DNA of 64,000 bases from Micromonospora chokoriensis (GTDB lineage Bacteria; Actinomycetota; Actinomycetes; Mycobacteriales; Micromonosporaceae), in NCBI RefSeq assembly GCF_900091505.1, contig NZ_LT607409.1, positions 5,518,001 to 5,582,000 of the forward strand, in the 5' to 3' direction. Both the position numbers and the translations under genes were made by a program. A model generated the notes under the pieces. It had not been told where the DNA came from. It did not search any database and saw nothing but the letters and a program-made list of their open reading frames with translations. Shown here piece after piece: positions 34,834-42,672 of this stretch (its first letter is position 1; each line of letters opens with the position of its first letter).

Positions 34834-34895
34834 GATGGGAGGTCAGACGGCCTGTTGGTGCGCCTCTCGGCTCGGTTTGGCTGGCACCGATGCTG
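34834..34895. repeat. distal-end repeat block of micro-operon, copy 1
   Basis: This 62-bp block aligns with 38110-38170 (shared TCAGACGGCCT, CTCGGCTC and CTGGCACCG). On the minus strand one frame reads AVQHRCQPNRAERR, matching QVQQRCQQKLSRGE in the other copy. It marks the old distal end of the duplicated unit. Confidence 0.7.
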
Positions 34896-34906
34896 TACTG
34901 CTGACA

Positions 34907-35080
34907 TCAGACGAGGCGCTGGATCCGCACCTTCGGGTGCACGTTCCTCAGGTGGCCGTGCTTGTGTTGGCGAACCTGTTCGTCCCAGACCTCCTGGTCG
35001 TAGTCCGAATCTGGCGGGATCCACCTGTGGGAGCCGTCGCTGTAATGGAACTTCTCGTCGCCGGGCCGCAGGATGCTCAC
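34907..35080 (-). CDS. micro-operon 1 gene D: 57-residue charged protein
   Basis: Starts with a GTG whose GTGA overlaps the stop of gene C by 4 bp. The 57-residue product is polar, with many Asp, His and Arg (RPGDEKFHYSDGSHRWIPPD, VRQHKHGHLRNVHPKVRIQR) and no Cys. I know no family. It is the last gene of the first micro-operon and has no counterpart in the second copy. Its reality rests on the exact coupling and a sensible composition. Confidence 0.55.
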   Translation of the reverse strand: MSILRPGDEKFHYSDGSHRWIPPDSDYDQEVWDEQVRQHKHGHLRNVHPKVRIQRLV

Positions 35081-35295
35081 CGAAGCCAGCCGAGGAACCG
35101 TCTGTGCAGCGCCCCCGCCGGCACCCAGGTCAGGTCCTCGGAGGCCCGTACCAGTTGGGCACCCAGGTAAATGGCCAGGGAGATCGGCGCGCCGTCGAAC
35201 TCGGCGCGTAGCTCGCGCTGCCGGGTGCGGCAGGGCCACGGAGCATCGCAGCCACCGCAACTCCAGATCGGCAGCACCGGGCCATGCGTGGTCAC
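35077..35295 (-). CDS. micro-operon 1 gene C: CxxC-x5-C small protein
   Basis: A 72-residue protein with WSCGGCDAPWPC near the N-terminus, a three-cysteine motif suited to metal binding, followed by a helical part (LRAEFDGAPISLAIYLGAQL) and a conserved end HRRFLGWLR. The GTG start overlaps the stop of gene B by 4 bp. 49 of 72 positions are identical in the second copy at 38136-38426. Function unknown; a zinc-binding or iron-sulfur role is conceivable. Confidence 0.7.
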   Translation of the reverse strand: MTTHGPVLPIWSCGGCDAPWPCRTRQRELRAEFDGAPISLAIYLGAQLVRASEDLTWVPAGALHRRFLGWLR

Positions 35296-35471
35296 GCGCG
35301 GCCTCCGAGCAGCGCCGCCGTCAGAGACCGCGCCTGCCGGGTGGTCGCCCAGTTCACCTGCCAGCACGGGTACGGCGTGAGCCGCGACCACCACGCCCGG
35401 CAGCCGGCGCAAAGACCGTCTTGCCCGGGCAGATGTACGAGCAGGATGTGCCGCTCGGCCTCGTTGATCAC
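35292..35471 (-). CDS. micro-operon 1 gene B: 59-residue cysteine-motif protein
   Basis: GTG start at 35471 with GAGGAGGAG 2-3 nt upstream. The 59-residue product has GLCAGCRAWW and PYPCWQVNWA (CxxC plus a third Cys). The GTG overlaps the stop of gene A and its own stop overlaps gene C, each by 4 bp. The second copy has exactly the same length. Function unknown. Confidence 0.7.
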   Translation of the reverse strand: MINEAERHILLVHLPGQDGLCAGCRAWWSRLTPYPCWQVNWATTRQARSLTAALLGGRA

Positions 35472-35674
35472 TGCTCCTCCTCGGTGGGCCAATGCCCCCG
35501 GTTGATCGGAATGCGGTGCCGGCTGCGACAGGGCAGTTCCGCCCCACAGCGGCAGTTCCAGCTCCACTTCCGCCACGACCACGCCGGGCGGTGTCGCCGT
35601 GCCAGGGTCATCGCGACGGCGATCAGGTACTGGTCGTAGGTCACTCGTCGCCATGGCGATGTCCTGTCCCGCAT
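35468..35674 (-). CDS. micro-operon 1 gene A: 68-residue CxC-x5-C protein
   Basis: A basic 68-residue protein: YDQYLIAVAMTLARRHRPAW, then NCRCGAELPCRSRHR and PINRGHWP. The ATG at 35674 has GGAGGGAG about 6 nt upstream. 44 of 60 aligned positions are identical in the second copy. It is the first gene of the four-gene unit and is divergent from XRE regulator 1 across 201 bp. The Cys cluster and Arg/His content suggest a small metal- or nucleic-acid-binding protein. Confidence 0.7.
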   Translation of the reverse strand: MRDRTSPWRRVTYDQYLIAVAMTLARRHRPAWSWRKWSWNCRCGAELPCRSRHRIPINRGHWPTEEEQ

Positions 35675-35783
35675 CACTGGCTCCCTCCACCGGGCAGCAC
35701 TCCATGGCCGACCCCGAAACGACGGAACCGGATCTGGAACGTTCGGTAACTACGACGCTACGATCACGACGACGGCGGTTGGA

Positions 35784-35804
35784 CTCACCCGCAGTACGAG
35801 TGAG
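35784..35804. promoter_or_regulatory. inverted repeat between gene A and XRE regulator 1
   Basis: CTCAC at 35784-35788 and GTGAG at 35800-35804 lie in the divergent region and could be an operator for the XRE protein. The arms are short. Confidence 0.3.
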
Positions 35805-35875
35805 CAGGCCAGATGAGCTGCCGCAGCCTTGATTCACGGCGGAACGTCGACCACGGGTCAACGTAGGGATGACGC

Positions 35876-37003
35876 ATGAGAGGTCCCGGACGATCAATAG
35901 CGCATCGCGGCGAGGTGACCGGCTACCTGTTCAAGCTGATCCGGGAGTCGATCCCGCTCACTCAGGAGCAGATCGCCGTCGACCTGGACGTCGATCGCGT
36001 GACCGTGCAGAGCTGGGAATCCGGGCGCCGGCCATTCACCGCAGTACCGCTCGGGCAGACGATCGCCGTCCGACGCCGGCTCGGACAGCTCGGCGCGAAC
36101 ACGCTCCTGCTCGCCGCACTCGACGACGCCGCCGAGGCGGACCTCACCCTCGCCGCCGTCCTCGACGCACATGTGGACCGCTGCGACATCGCCGAACACC
36201 CGCTGGGCTGGTCCGTACTCACCCATCGTCTGACCGACTTGATCCTCTGGGCCGTCCTCGGGCAGACACCGACCTTCGCCAAAGGGCTACCCATCGCCCA
36301 TCCCCGGCGTGGCCCAGTCGCGTCCGGACCGACCCTGCCCGTCGACGAGCAACGTACGTTCTTCGCTCAGCTTCACGTGCTCGCCGATCGCGCCGCAGCC
36401 GGACGGCATCGGAACGTGCTGCTGCACCGGCAAGCCTGCTTCCTCGCGGGCATGGACCCCACCAAGGCAGCAGCAGGATGGCTCACCCAGACCACCGCCC
36501 GAGCACACCGCACGACCACCTTTCACACCTGGTCACCGCTGTGGCCCGACGCCCGCTCCGTCGTCACGTCCCTCGCCAACCAGGGTGATCCGGAACCGTT
36601 ACGGGACTTCATCGCTCGCGCCCACCCCGACGACGCCTGCGAGCGAGCAGCTCTCAACTACTCGGCCTACTGGGTGGGCGAGATCCCCTTCCGCCACCGC
36701 GACGACTCCTTCATGCCCAAAACGCTCGCTGACTGGCACGGCTCAGTCCTTCTTCGGCACCTGGTCCAGCGCCTCGATCCCGGGCATCCCTTCGTCGACC
36801 TCAACATCCACAACGCCTGGGCTTTGCTGGCCGCACGCCGCGGTCTCGCTCTCGACAACCCCACCACGACTCGGGCGCTCCTCGACCGCAGCGTCCCGCT
36901 GCTGGACAGTGACCGGATCTCCGCGCAGTCACGGCAGGAACTAACCTCTATCGTCTACAGCCTGCGGGCGGACGGACTCACCGGCACAGGGACGGGCAGA
37001 TGA
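35876..37003 (+). CDS. XRE-family helix-turn-helix regulator 1
   Basis: A 375-residue protein. The N-terminal 70 residues hold an XRE/Cro-type HTH (LTQEQIAVDLDVDRVTVQSW, then ESGRRPFTAVPLGQ). The long remainder is helical and probably a TPR-like ligand or peptide sensor. It is divergent from micro-operon 1 and overlaps the HD hydrolase gene by 4 bp at its end. Target and signal unknown; the divergent tiny genes are the natural candidates. Confidence 0.8.
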   Translation: MRGPGRSIAHRGEVTGYLFKLIRESIPLTQEQIAVDLDVDRVTVQSWESGRRPFTAVPLGQTIAVRRRLGQLGANTLLLAALDDAAEADLTLAAVLDAHVDRCDIAEHPLGWSVLTHRLTDLILWAVLGQTPTFAKGLPIAHPRRGPVASGPTLPVDEQRTFFAQLHVLADRAAAGRHRNVLLHRQACFLAGMDPTKAAAGWLTQTTARAHRTTTFHTWSPLWPDARSVVTSLANQGDPEPLRDFIARAHPDDACERAALNYSAYWVGEIPFRHRDDSFMPKTLADWHGSVLLRHLVQRLDPGHPFVDLNIHNAWALLAARRGLALDNPTTTRALLDRSVPLLDSDRISAQSRQELTSIVYSLRADGLTGTGTGR

Positions 37004-37581
37004 CCGACGACCACGACGCCGCCGGAGCGATGAACTTCATCTTCGAAGCCGGCGTCCTCAAACGCGCCGCTCGAACCGGCTGGTGGTTCGCCGGCGTCAA
37101 GCAACCCGAATCCATCGCCGAACACTCGTTCCGAACGGCTCTCATCGGAATGATGCTCGCCGCCATGGAGGGCGCGGACCCAGCCCGGGTGTCGATGCTC
37201 TGCGTCCTGCACGACACCCAGGAAACCCGGATCACCGACATCCCCCACATCGCCAAGCGCTACCTCACCGCCGTACCCAACACCGCCGTCACCGCCGACC
37301 AGGTCGCCGCCTGTCCACCGGCCGTCGCCGACGTCATCACCGCCGCCGTCGCCGAATACGAAGCCGGCGAGACACTGGAAGCCGTCGTCGCCCGCGACGC
37401 CGACAAGCTGGAATGCCTTGTCCAAGCCGTCGAGTACCGCCACCAGGGCATCGACAACGTGCAGCGCTGGATCGACAGCTCACGAGCCGCTCTGAAGACC
37501 GCCAGCGCCCACCGCCTTGCCGACGCGGCGCTCAACGGACAACCCCTGGCCTGGCTCATACCCCCGCCGCAGCAGAAGTAA
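37000..37581 (+). CDS. HD-domain phosphohydrolase (YfbR-like)
   Basis: A 193-residue HD-superfamily protein with all metal ligands visible: His42 in AEHSFRT, His71-Asp72 in VLHDTQE and Asp133/Asp135 in RDADKLE. It belongs to the small 5'-deoxynucleotidase-like group. The substrate could be a nucleotide, but that is not proven. Its ATG overlaps the XRE gene stop by 4 bp, so regulator and hydrolase are coupled, an arrangement suited to nucleotide signalling or a defence function. Confidence 0.85.
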   Translation: MTDDHDAAGAMNFIFEAGVLKRAARTGWWFAGVKQPESIAEHSFRTALIGMMLAAMEGADPARVSMLCVLHDTQETRITDIPHIAKRYLTAVPNTAVTADQVAACPPAVADVITAAVAEYEAGETLEAVVARDADKLECLVQAVEYRHQGIDNVQRWIDSSRAALKTASAHRLADAALNGQPLAWLIPPPQQK

Positions 37582-37780
37582 GCCTTCAACACTTGGCGTT
37601 GTGTTGACCGTTGACGGCCTGGCTCCACATGATGTGCGACGTGATCAGTTGGCTTCGGCGCCTGCCGGGCATCAACGTTTCGGCGGCGCAACGCGACGTG
37701 TGTCGACGATTCGCGGTCGAGCCATCGCCGCCGACCCAGCAGACGATGGTCGGCATCGCCCTGTCGCGCCCCGCGAGTTG

Positions 37781-38017
37781 GAGCCGCTCAACGCCCTGCG
37801 GCATCCGATTGCCGGCAACAGCAACGGCTGGTTCGTGTGGCGCGGCCCCGAGATTCCTCAGGATGACGACGGGTTCTTCGCGCCAGTGCATATCGAGCAC
37901 CTCGACGAATACGCCCGCGAACTCGAGCCGTACCTGGCGCTTCCGCCGGGTTGGGGCGTTGTGTTGGCACCTGATTACGAGGACGTCTGGTACGACGAGA
38001 GCCTCCTCGACGTCTGA
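37781..38017 (+). pseudogene. Imm33/DUF2185-like immunity protein fragment, N-terminus missing
   Basis: The last 75 or so codons read like a complete Imm33/DUF2185 core: NGWFVWRGPEIPQDDDGFFA, HIEHLDEYARELEPYLALPP and YEDVWYDESLLDV. The expected start is absent; upstream in-frame sequence is low in structure and there is no ribosome site at a sensible distance. It is either a decayed orphan immunity gene or a short gene with an unrecognised start. No toxin gene is nearby. Confidence 0.5.
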
Positions 38018-38109
38018 CTCCGGCACGTCGTCGGTCGGCCGACGCAGCAGAGCACTAAGTTCGGCAACGCCGTCACTGACCTGCCCGATTAGCCGGTCGG
38101 TTCGGGCTT

Positions 38110-38170
38110 GATGCGAGATCAGACGGCCTACTCACTCACCTCGGCTCAATTTCTGCTGGCACCGTTGCTG
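38110..38170. repeat. distal-end repeat block of micro-operon, copy 2
   Basis: Aligns with 34834-34895. Here it lies inside the extended 3' end of gene C2, consistent with loss of gene D from this copy. Confidence 0.7.
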
Positions 38171-38426
38171 AACCTGGCCGCCGCACTGCTGGCACGGCTT
38201 GGCCGTTCTCTCTGGTCCATCCAAGGAAGCGTCGGTGCAGCAAGCCGGCCGGTGTCCAGGGCATGTCCTCGGTCGCCTGGACGAGGTAGGACCCGAGGTA
38301 GAGAGCCATCGACACCGGAGCATCCGCATACTCCGCGAGCAGTTCGTGCTTCCGGGTGGCGCAGGGCCAGGGCAGGCCGCAGCCGCCGCAGCTCCAGATC
38401 GGCATGACCGGGCCATGGACGGTCAC
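38136..38426 (-). CDS. micro-operon 2 gene C: extended CxxC-x5-C protein
   Basis: Counterpart of 35077-35295 (49 of 72 identical: PIWSCGGC, PWPC, HRRFLGW). It lacks the stop after FLGW and runs 24 residues further into sequence that matches the far end of copy 1, giving 96 residues. Another frame of this tail reads KPCQQCGGQVQQRCQQKLSR, which looks more protein-like, so the present C-terminus may result from a frameshift. The GTG overlaps the gene B stop by 4 bp. Confidence 0.65.
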   Translation of the reverse strand: MTVHGPVMPIWSCGGCGLPWPCATRKHELLAEYADAPVSMALYLGSYLVQATEDMPWTPAGLLHRRFLGWTRENGQAVPAVRRPGSATVPAEIEPR

Positions 38427-38602
38427 CGTAGACCCGCCAAGAGGCCAGAGGCGTTCGCCCGTGCCTGCCGGCGAGTCGCCCAACCGACCTGCCAGCACGG
38501 GTACGCGGTGAGCGGCGCCCACCACGTCCGACCGCCGCTGCACATCCCGTCGAATCCTCGGACGTGCACCGCAGTGACTGCCTTTTGCTGCCCGTTGATC
38601 AC
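38423..38602 (-). CDS. micro-operon 2 gene B: 59-residue protein with one Cys lost
   Basis: Same length as 35292-35471 and same coupling (GTG overlapping the gene A stop, stop overlapping gene C). Shared features are GRTWWAPLTAYPCWQVGWAT. The CxxC reads CSGG, so only two of the three cysteines remain. Confidence 0.65.
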   Translation of the reverse strand: MINGQQKAVTAVHVRGFDGMCSGGRTWWAPLTAYPCWQVGWATRRQARANASGLLAGLR

Positions 38603-38784
38603 TGCTCACCTTCCTGCGGCCAGTGACCACGACCGATCGGTACCCGGTGCCTGGCGCGGCATGGCAGGTCTGCTCCACAGCGACAGACGTACTGCCAGAG
38701 CCGCCACGACCACACCGGCCGATGCCTACGGGCGAGAGTCAGCGCGGCGGCCGAGAGGTATTCGTCATACGAGACGCGCCGCAC
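38599..38784 (-). CDS. micro-operon 2 gene A: 61-residue CxC-x5-C protein
   Basis: Counterpart of 35468-35674 (YDEYLSAAALTLARRHRPVW, VCRCGADLPCRARHR). The GTG at 38784 has GGAGGG about 4 nt upstream. It follows XRE regulator 2 on the same strand after 152 bp. Confidence 0.7.
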   Translation of the reverse strand: MRRVSYDEYLSAAALTLARRHRPVWSWRLWQYVCRCGADLPCRARHRVPIGRGHWPQEGEQ

Positions 38785-38914
38785 CGACCCTCCCTCGTTC
38801 GACCACGAGGACGGCTTCCTGCCCTCGAAGCTGGAGGGACGCGGCGACCAGGCGATACCGCACCGCCCACCGCATCCCGTGAGCACGAAGCTACGGTGGG
38901 TCGCGGAGCGGAAT

Positions 38915-38931
38915 GGGTAAGGTTCCTACCC
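38915..38931. promoter_or_regulatory. inverted repeat between XRE regulator 2 and gene A2
   Basis: GGGTA at 38915-38919 pairs with TACCC at 38927-38931, directly after the XRE stop. It may be a weak terminator or an operator. Confidence 0.3.
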
Positions 38932-38936
38932 CTGGA

Positions 38937-40148
38937 TCACGAGAGCAGCCCGACCTTGACCGCAAGGTCACGGGCGTCGTCACGAGTGGAACGCGGGCCG
39001 TCGAGCAGGTCCAAGGTGATCTGACGGGCGTACCCGTTGAAGCGGATCGTCTCCGGGGCCGACTCGTACGCCTGCCGGAGGGTCGACACGGCCGCCTCCT
39101 TGTCATCCTTGCCGTAGTGCGCCCGCGCGACCTCGATGAGATGACGGGCCCGCCGCGGCCTCGACGGGATCGCCGCAGAATCATGACGGTGCGCCTGTCG
39201 CACCGCCTCACCGGACTTCTGCAACTCCACGGCCACGGTCACCGCATGGGCACCCATGATGACCTGCGAAAACGATGTCTGCGGCTGATAGAAGCCCTGC
39301 GGCAGGCGCTGCGCCACGCGGTCCGCGCGATCCCAGTACCGCCAGGCCCGCCCTTCCTCACCAGCACGAGCGGCGGTGTAGGCAGCCTCGAAGTTCAGTG
39401 CACCCCAGAGCGCCAACAGGTTCGTGTTCCCGTCGGCCGCGCCCAGCTCCAGCGCCGACAGGAGGTCCAAGGTCACGGCCATCGCGGTGTCCCAGTCACC
39501 GGCATCCCGATGCACCTGGCACAGGAACCATCCCGCGCACGCCACCGCCTCCGGGTCGCCGGACTCCTGCGCCGCCACCATCGCCCGGTCCGCGACCCGC
39601 CACAACAACTCCGCAGCGGGCTGATAAGCAAGGAACATCTGCGTCAGCCCGAATGTCTCCGCCAACAAGGCCTGAGCATGCTGACGCTCAACGCCCTCGT
39701 ACGCCAACGCGGCGCGCTGCACGTCGCGCAGCAGCCCCGGCAACAACCCGCCCAGCACCGTGCGGTGATCCGACGCCTGATGGCGTGCCCGCCATGCCAC
39801 GGCAAGGCGCTCCTTCAAGCTCGTCAACGACTCCGGAGGATCCTCGTCGGACATCGTGAAGCGGTTCAAGGCGTCCCGGACGGACCCCAGCGCGGGGTGT
39901 TCCGGCCCGTTCACCGCAGCAGACCGGCCACCCAACTCCCCGGCCAACGCGGATACCTCGACTTTTAGAGCACGAGCGATGCGATCCAGCATGTGAATGC
40001 GCGGCGGCAGGATGCGGTCGGTCTCCACTGCCTTGACCCACTCGGCGCTACGCCCCACCAACCCACCGAGCACCGCACGAGTCTTCCCGGACCGCTCGCG
40101 ATAGACCTTCAACCGCTGCCCGAAAGTCAACTCCGGCAAGGAATCCAT
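38937..40148 (-). CDS. XRE-family regulator 2 with TPR-like sensor region
   Basis: A 403-residue protein: HTH at about 8-70 (TFGQRLKVYRERSGKTRAVL, VGRSAEWVKAVETDR), then about 300 residues of helix-pair repeats resembling TPRs, ending in ARDLAVKVGLL. This plan occurs in many actinomycete regulators that respond to small signals. The ATG at 40148 has GAGGAGGT 5-6 nt upstream. Micro-operon 2 lies directly downstream on the same strand. Confidence 0.85.
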   Translation of the reverse strand: MDSLPELTFGQRLKVYRERSGKTRAVLGGLVGRSAEWVKAVETDRILPPRIHMLDRIARALKVEVSALAGELGGRSAAVNGPEHPALGSVRDALNRFTMSDEDPPESLTSLKERLAVAWRARHQASDHRTVLGGLLPGLLRDVQRAALAYEGVERQHAQALLAETFGLTQMFLAYQPAAELLWRVADRAMVAAQESGDPEAVACAGWFLCQVHRDAGDWDTAMAVTLDLLSALELGAADGNTNLLALWGALNFEAAYTAARAGEEGRAWRYWDRADRVAQRLPQGFYQPQTSFSQVIMGAHAVTVAVELQKSGEAVRQAHRHDSAAIPSRPRRARHLIEVARAHYGKDDKEAAVSTLRQAYESAPETIRFNGYARQITLDLLDGPRSTRDDARDLAVKVGLLS

Positions 40149-40250
40149 CCCGGACCTCCTCGTAGCACGGGACGCATCGTCGGCACCCAGGCCCCCGTAC
40201 CACCGACGCTACCGGCCTGTCCGCTGCCTCATAACCCCCACACGCCGCGA

Positions 40251-40412
40251 GTCAGCTTGCCGCTCAACCTGAAGGTGACCTACGTGCCCGACTCGAAGTT
40301 CTGGAGCCTGCAGTGGCGGGAGTTCGGCGTCCTGATCGCGATGACCGCCGTGCTGTCCCTGCTGTCGCTCTGGTGGGTACGCCGCAGACTGGTGCGACGG
40401 CACGGCCGGTGA
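40251..40412 (+). pseudogene. orphan C-terminal membrane tail
   Basis: About 54 codons read SLPLNLKVTYVPDS, then one hydrophobic helix (FGVLIAMTAVLSLLSLWWV) and an Arg-rich end RRRLVRRHGR. This looks like the cytoplasmic-end helix of a membrane protein whose front part is gone. No start codon with a ribosome site is present. I cannot name the parent family. Confidence 0.35.
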
Positions 40413-40478
40413 GGGGGTAGGCGGCGCGACTGCCGCCACCGGCCAGCGCGGGGAAACGGCTTCCCTTAGTGTTCGGCA

Positions 40479-40823
40479 ATGCAGATCATCGAAGGCGCTG
40501 GTCGATGGACCGCCCCCGCCGGGACCGTCAACGACTGGGTCGAACACCTGAGGGTGCCGGACCTGTCGGTGGGGACGTACTGCATCCCAGCGGACGGTCT
40601 CGACGATCAGAGCCCGCACACCGAGGACGAGATCTACGTGGTCACCGCCGGGCGGGCCCGGATCGTGACCCCGGACGGCGCAGCCGAGGTGGGCCCGGGT
40701 TCGGTGATCTTCGTGCCGGCCGGCGAGGAGCACCGGTTCGACGAGGTGACCGAGGACCTGGCACTGCTGGTGGTGTTCGGTCCGGCGTACGGCTCGCGCG
40801 CACCAGACCGGCGAGCCGGGTAG
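40479..40823 (+). CDS. cupin-domain protein
   Basis: A 114-residue single-domain cupin: motif 1 around SPHTEDEIYVVTAGRARIVT and motif 2 in GSVIFVPAGEEHRFDEVTED, with metal-binding His/Glu in the usual places. Such small cupins may be enzymes, isomerases or sugar-binding proteins; no specific role can be given. It is convergent with the DHFR-like gene. Confidence 0.85.
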   Translation: MQIIEGAGRWTAPAGTVNDWVEHLRVPDLSVGTYCIPADGLDDQSPHTEDEIYVVTAGRARIVTPDGAAEVGPGSVIFVPAGEEHRFDEVTEDLALLVVFGPAYGSRAPDRRAG

Positions 40824-40890
40824 TCGGTCCCAGCCCTGGCTACAGGTCGACGGCCCGCTCCGGGCAGCGCCGTACACCCGCTCAGATCGC

Positions 40891-41472
40891 TCAACGGCGC
40901 ACCCGATAGCGCAGGTGGAGCACCCGGTTGCCCTGAATCACCACGTCGGGATCCTCCAACAGGTGCTGCGCGTCGACCGACCCGAAGTAGCGCTTGCCGG
41001 ACCCCAACACCACGGGTACGACGTCCATGCGCACCTCGTCGATCAGCCCTGCGGCAAGCACCTGGCCACCGACGTCGCCGGCGGCGACCTCGACGAGGCG
41101 GTCACCCGCCAACTCCTGCGCCTTGGCCACGGCCGCCTCGACACCGTCGACGAAGTGGAACGGCGCATCGGGGTCCCAGCCCTCGGGCGCCGGTCGGTGC
41201 GTCACGACGACCACGTGGTCGACCCCGCCCGGAGGCTTCCCGTCCCAGCCGTCCGTCATGTCGAAGACGTGGCGGCCGGCGATTGTCGTCCCGATCTGGT
41301 CCCAGTACGGCCGGGTGTGGTCGTAGGACGCCTGCGACACCTTCAACACGCCGCTCTCGTCGAGCGGCACGTCACCGCTGAGCAACCAGTCGAACAGCGG
41401 GCCAGGCTGGTCGTTCTCGTCCGCGATGAAGCCGTCCACCGACACCGAGCCGTACATGACTACATCGCCCAC
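40891..41472 (-). CDS. dihydrofolate reductase-family protein (RibD C-terminal/YwjB-like)
   Basis: A 193-residue NADPH-dependent reductase-like protein: MYGSVSVDGFIADENDQPGP at the front, TTIAGRHVFDMTDGW and HVVVVTHRP in the middle, and VRMDVVPVVLGSGKRYF near the end. Family members resemble the RibD reductase domain rather than true folate enzymes. The GTG at 41472 has GAGGAG 5 nt upstream; an ATG 5 codons later is also possible. It lies downstream of an AraC regulator on the same strand, which may control it. Confidence 0.85.
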   Translation of the reverse strand: MGDVVMYGSVSVDGFIADENDQPGPLFDWLLSGDVPLDESGVLKVSQASYDHTRPYWDQIGTTIAGRHVFDMTDGWDGKPPGGVDHVVVVTHRPAPEGWDPDAPFHFVDGVEAAVAKAQELAGDRLVEVAAGDVGGQVLAAGLIDEVRMDVVPVVLGSGKRYFGSVDAQHLLEDPDVVIQGNRVLHLRYRVRR

Positions 41473-41538
41473 AGGCGCTCCTCTGTTTGGGGAATCCCCA
41501 CAGGTTAGAGCCTCGCGGGCCGCCACTCTTGTAAGAAA

Positions 41539-42384
41539 TCAATCGGCCGGCAGCGGCCAGCCGTCCAATACGTGACCGGGGTGTTCGCGCAGGAACCGCC
41601 GACGGACCTCGACGTACCGGGTCGGTGTGAGCCCGGTGAAGGCCCGGAACTCGTGGCCGAAGTGAGCCTGGTCGAAGTAGCCCGCGCTGTTGGCGAGGTC
41701 GGCCCAGTCGATCGGTTCGGCCGGGTTGATCGAGAGCACCGTGGCGGTGAAACGGTAGGCACGGGCCAACCGCTTCGGTGTGACGCCGACGAGCTCCTTG
41801 AACCGCCGCGCCAGGTGAGTGCTGCTGACACCGGCGGAAACCCTCAGGTCGTCGATAGCTGCCGCCCCGCTGGTCGCCGCGATGATGCGGCTCGTATGGC
41901 GGACCAGCCCCAGGCCGGCGGTCTCGCACAGCCGTCGCATCAGCTCCTCCTCGATCAGCGTCAGCATCTCGTACGGTCCCTTGGCGGTAGCCAGCCGGTC
42001 TCGCAGCTCGGCGATGGCGGGTCGACCCCACGCCTGCTCCAAGGACACCGGCCGGTCACACAGCTCGGCCGCTGGCATCGGCAGGAACGGCGCCGGCCCC
42101 CACGGCTTGAAGTGCACGCCGACGGACCGGGTCCAAGGTGGGTAGCCGAACTCCAACGCGCGGCTGGGCGTGGTGACCACGCAGCCGTCGGCGTACTCGG
42201 TCGTCTCGATGTCGGTGCCGGCACGGATGCGGAACGGCGCCCCGAGATTGACGATGAGGAACGCCGCCGGACTTGCCGGCAGCGTCAGCCGGGCGTACGG
42301 CGGAGCGCCCTCCAGGTAGTAGAGGTCGTCGATCAGCCCGTCCAGCGGCGGTCGCGGCACTCTGGACACGTACTCCACGCCCAC
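41539..42384 (-). CDS. AraC-family transcriptional regulator
   Basis: A 281-residue protein with an N-terminal cupin-like sensing region (PPYARLTLPASPAAFLIVNL, GVHFKPWGPAPFL) and a C-terminal double HTH (VSSTHLARRFKELVGVTPKR, SAGYFDQAHFGHEFRAFTGL). The final GLTPTRYVEVRR matches the family. The GTG start at 42384 lacks a strong ribosome site. It probably controls the DHFR-like gene 67 bp downstream. Confidence 0.88.
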   Translation of the reverse strand: MGVEYVSRVPRPPLDGLIDDLYYLEGAPPYARLTLPASPAAFLIVNLGAPFRIRAGTDIETTEYADGCVVTTPSRALEFGYPPWTRSVGVHFKPWGPAPFLPMPAAELCDRPVSLEQAWGRPAIAELRDRLATAKGPYEMLTLIEEELMRRLCETAGLGLVRHTSRIIAATSGAAAIDDLRVSAGVSSTHLARRFKELVGVTPKRLARAYRFTATVLSINPAEPIDWADLANSAGYFDQAHFGHEFRAFTGLTPTRYVEVRRRFLREHPGHVLDGWPLPAD

Positions 42385-42672
42385 AGCATCACCGACGCCC
42401 CGTCGGAGACGTGCGCCGGGATGGCCCCGACCGACGCCGATCCGGAGACCAGTTCAGGTTCTGTCGCGGTGGCGGCGGGATTCGATGTCGCGCAGCACGT
42501 CGGGGTCCCACTGGCTGGCATTCCAGTCGTCGGATTGGGACTAGCGATAGGCGCCTCTTCGAACGACAAGCCCGCGCATCGGCACCGCACGTGCCGTGGC
42601 GGTCGGATCAAGGGCTTGGTCGGCGCACCAGCGGAGGACGACTCTCAGGCGGGACGGTGGCTGGTTGACCGC

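Noticed and set aside
42385-42672. Possible gene upstream of the AraC regulator
   Set aside because: Open frames on both strands lack ribosome sites and structured composition. I see no supported feature there.
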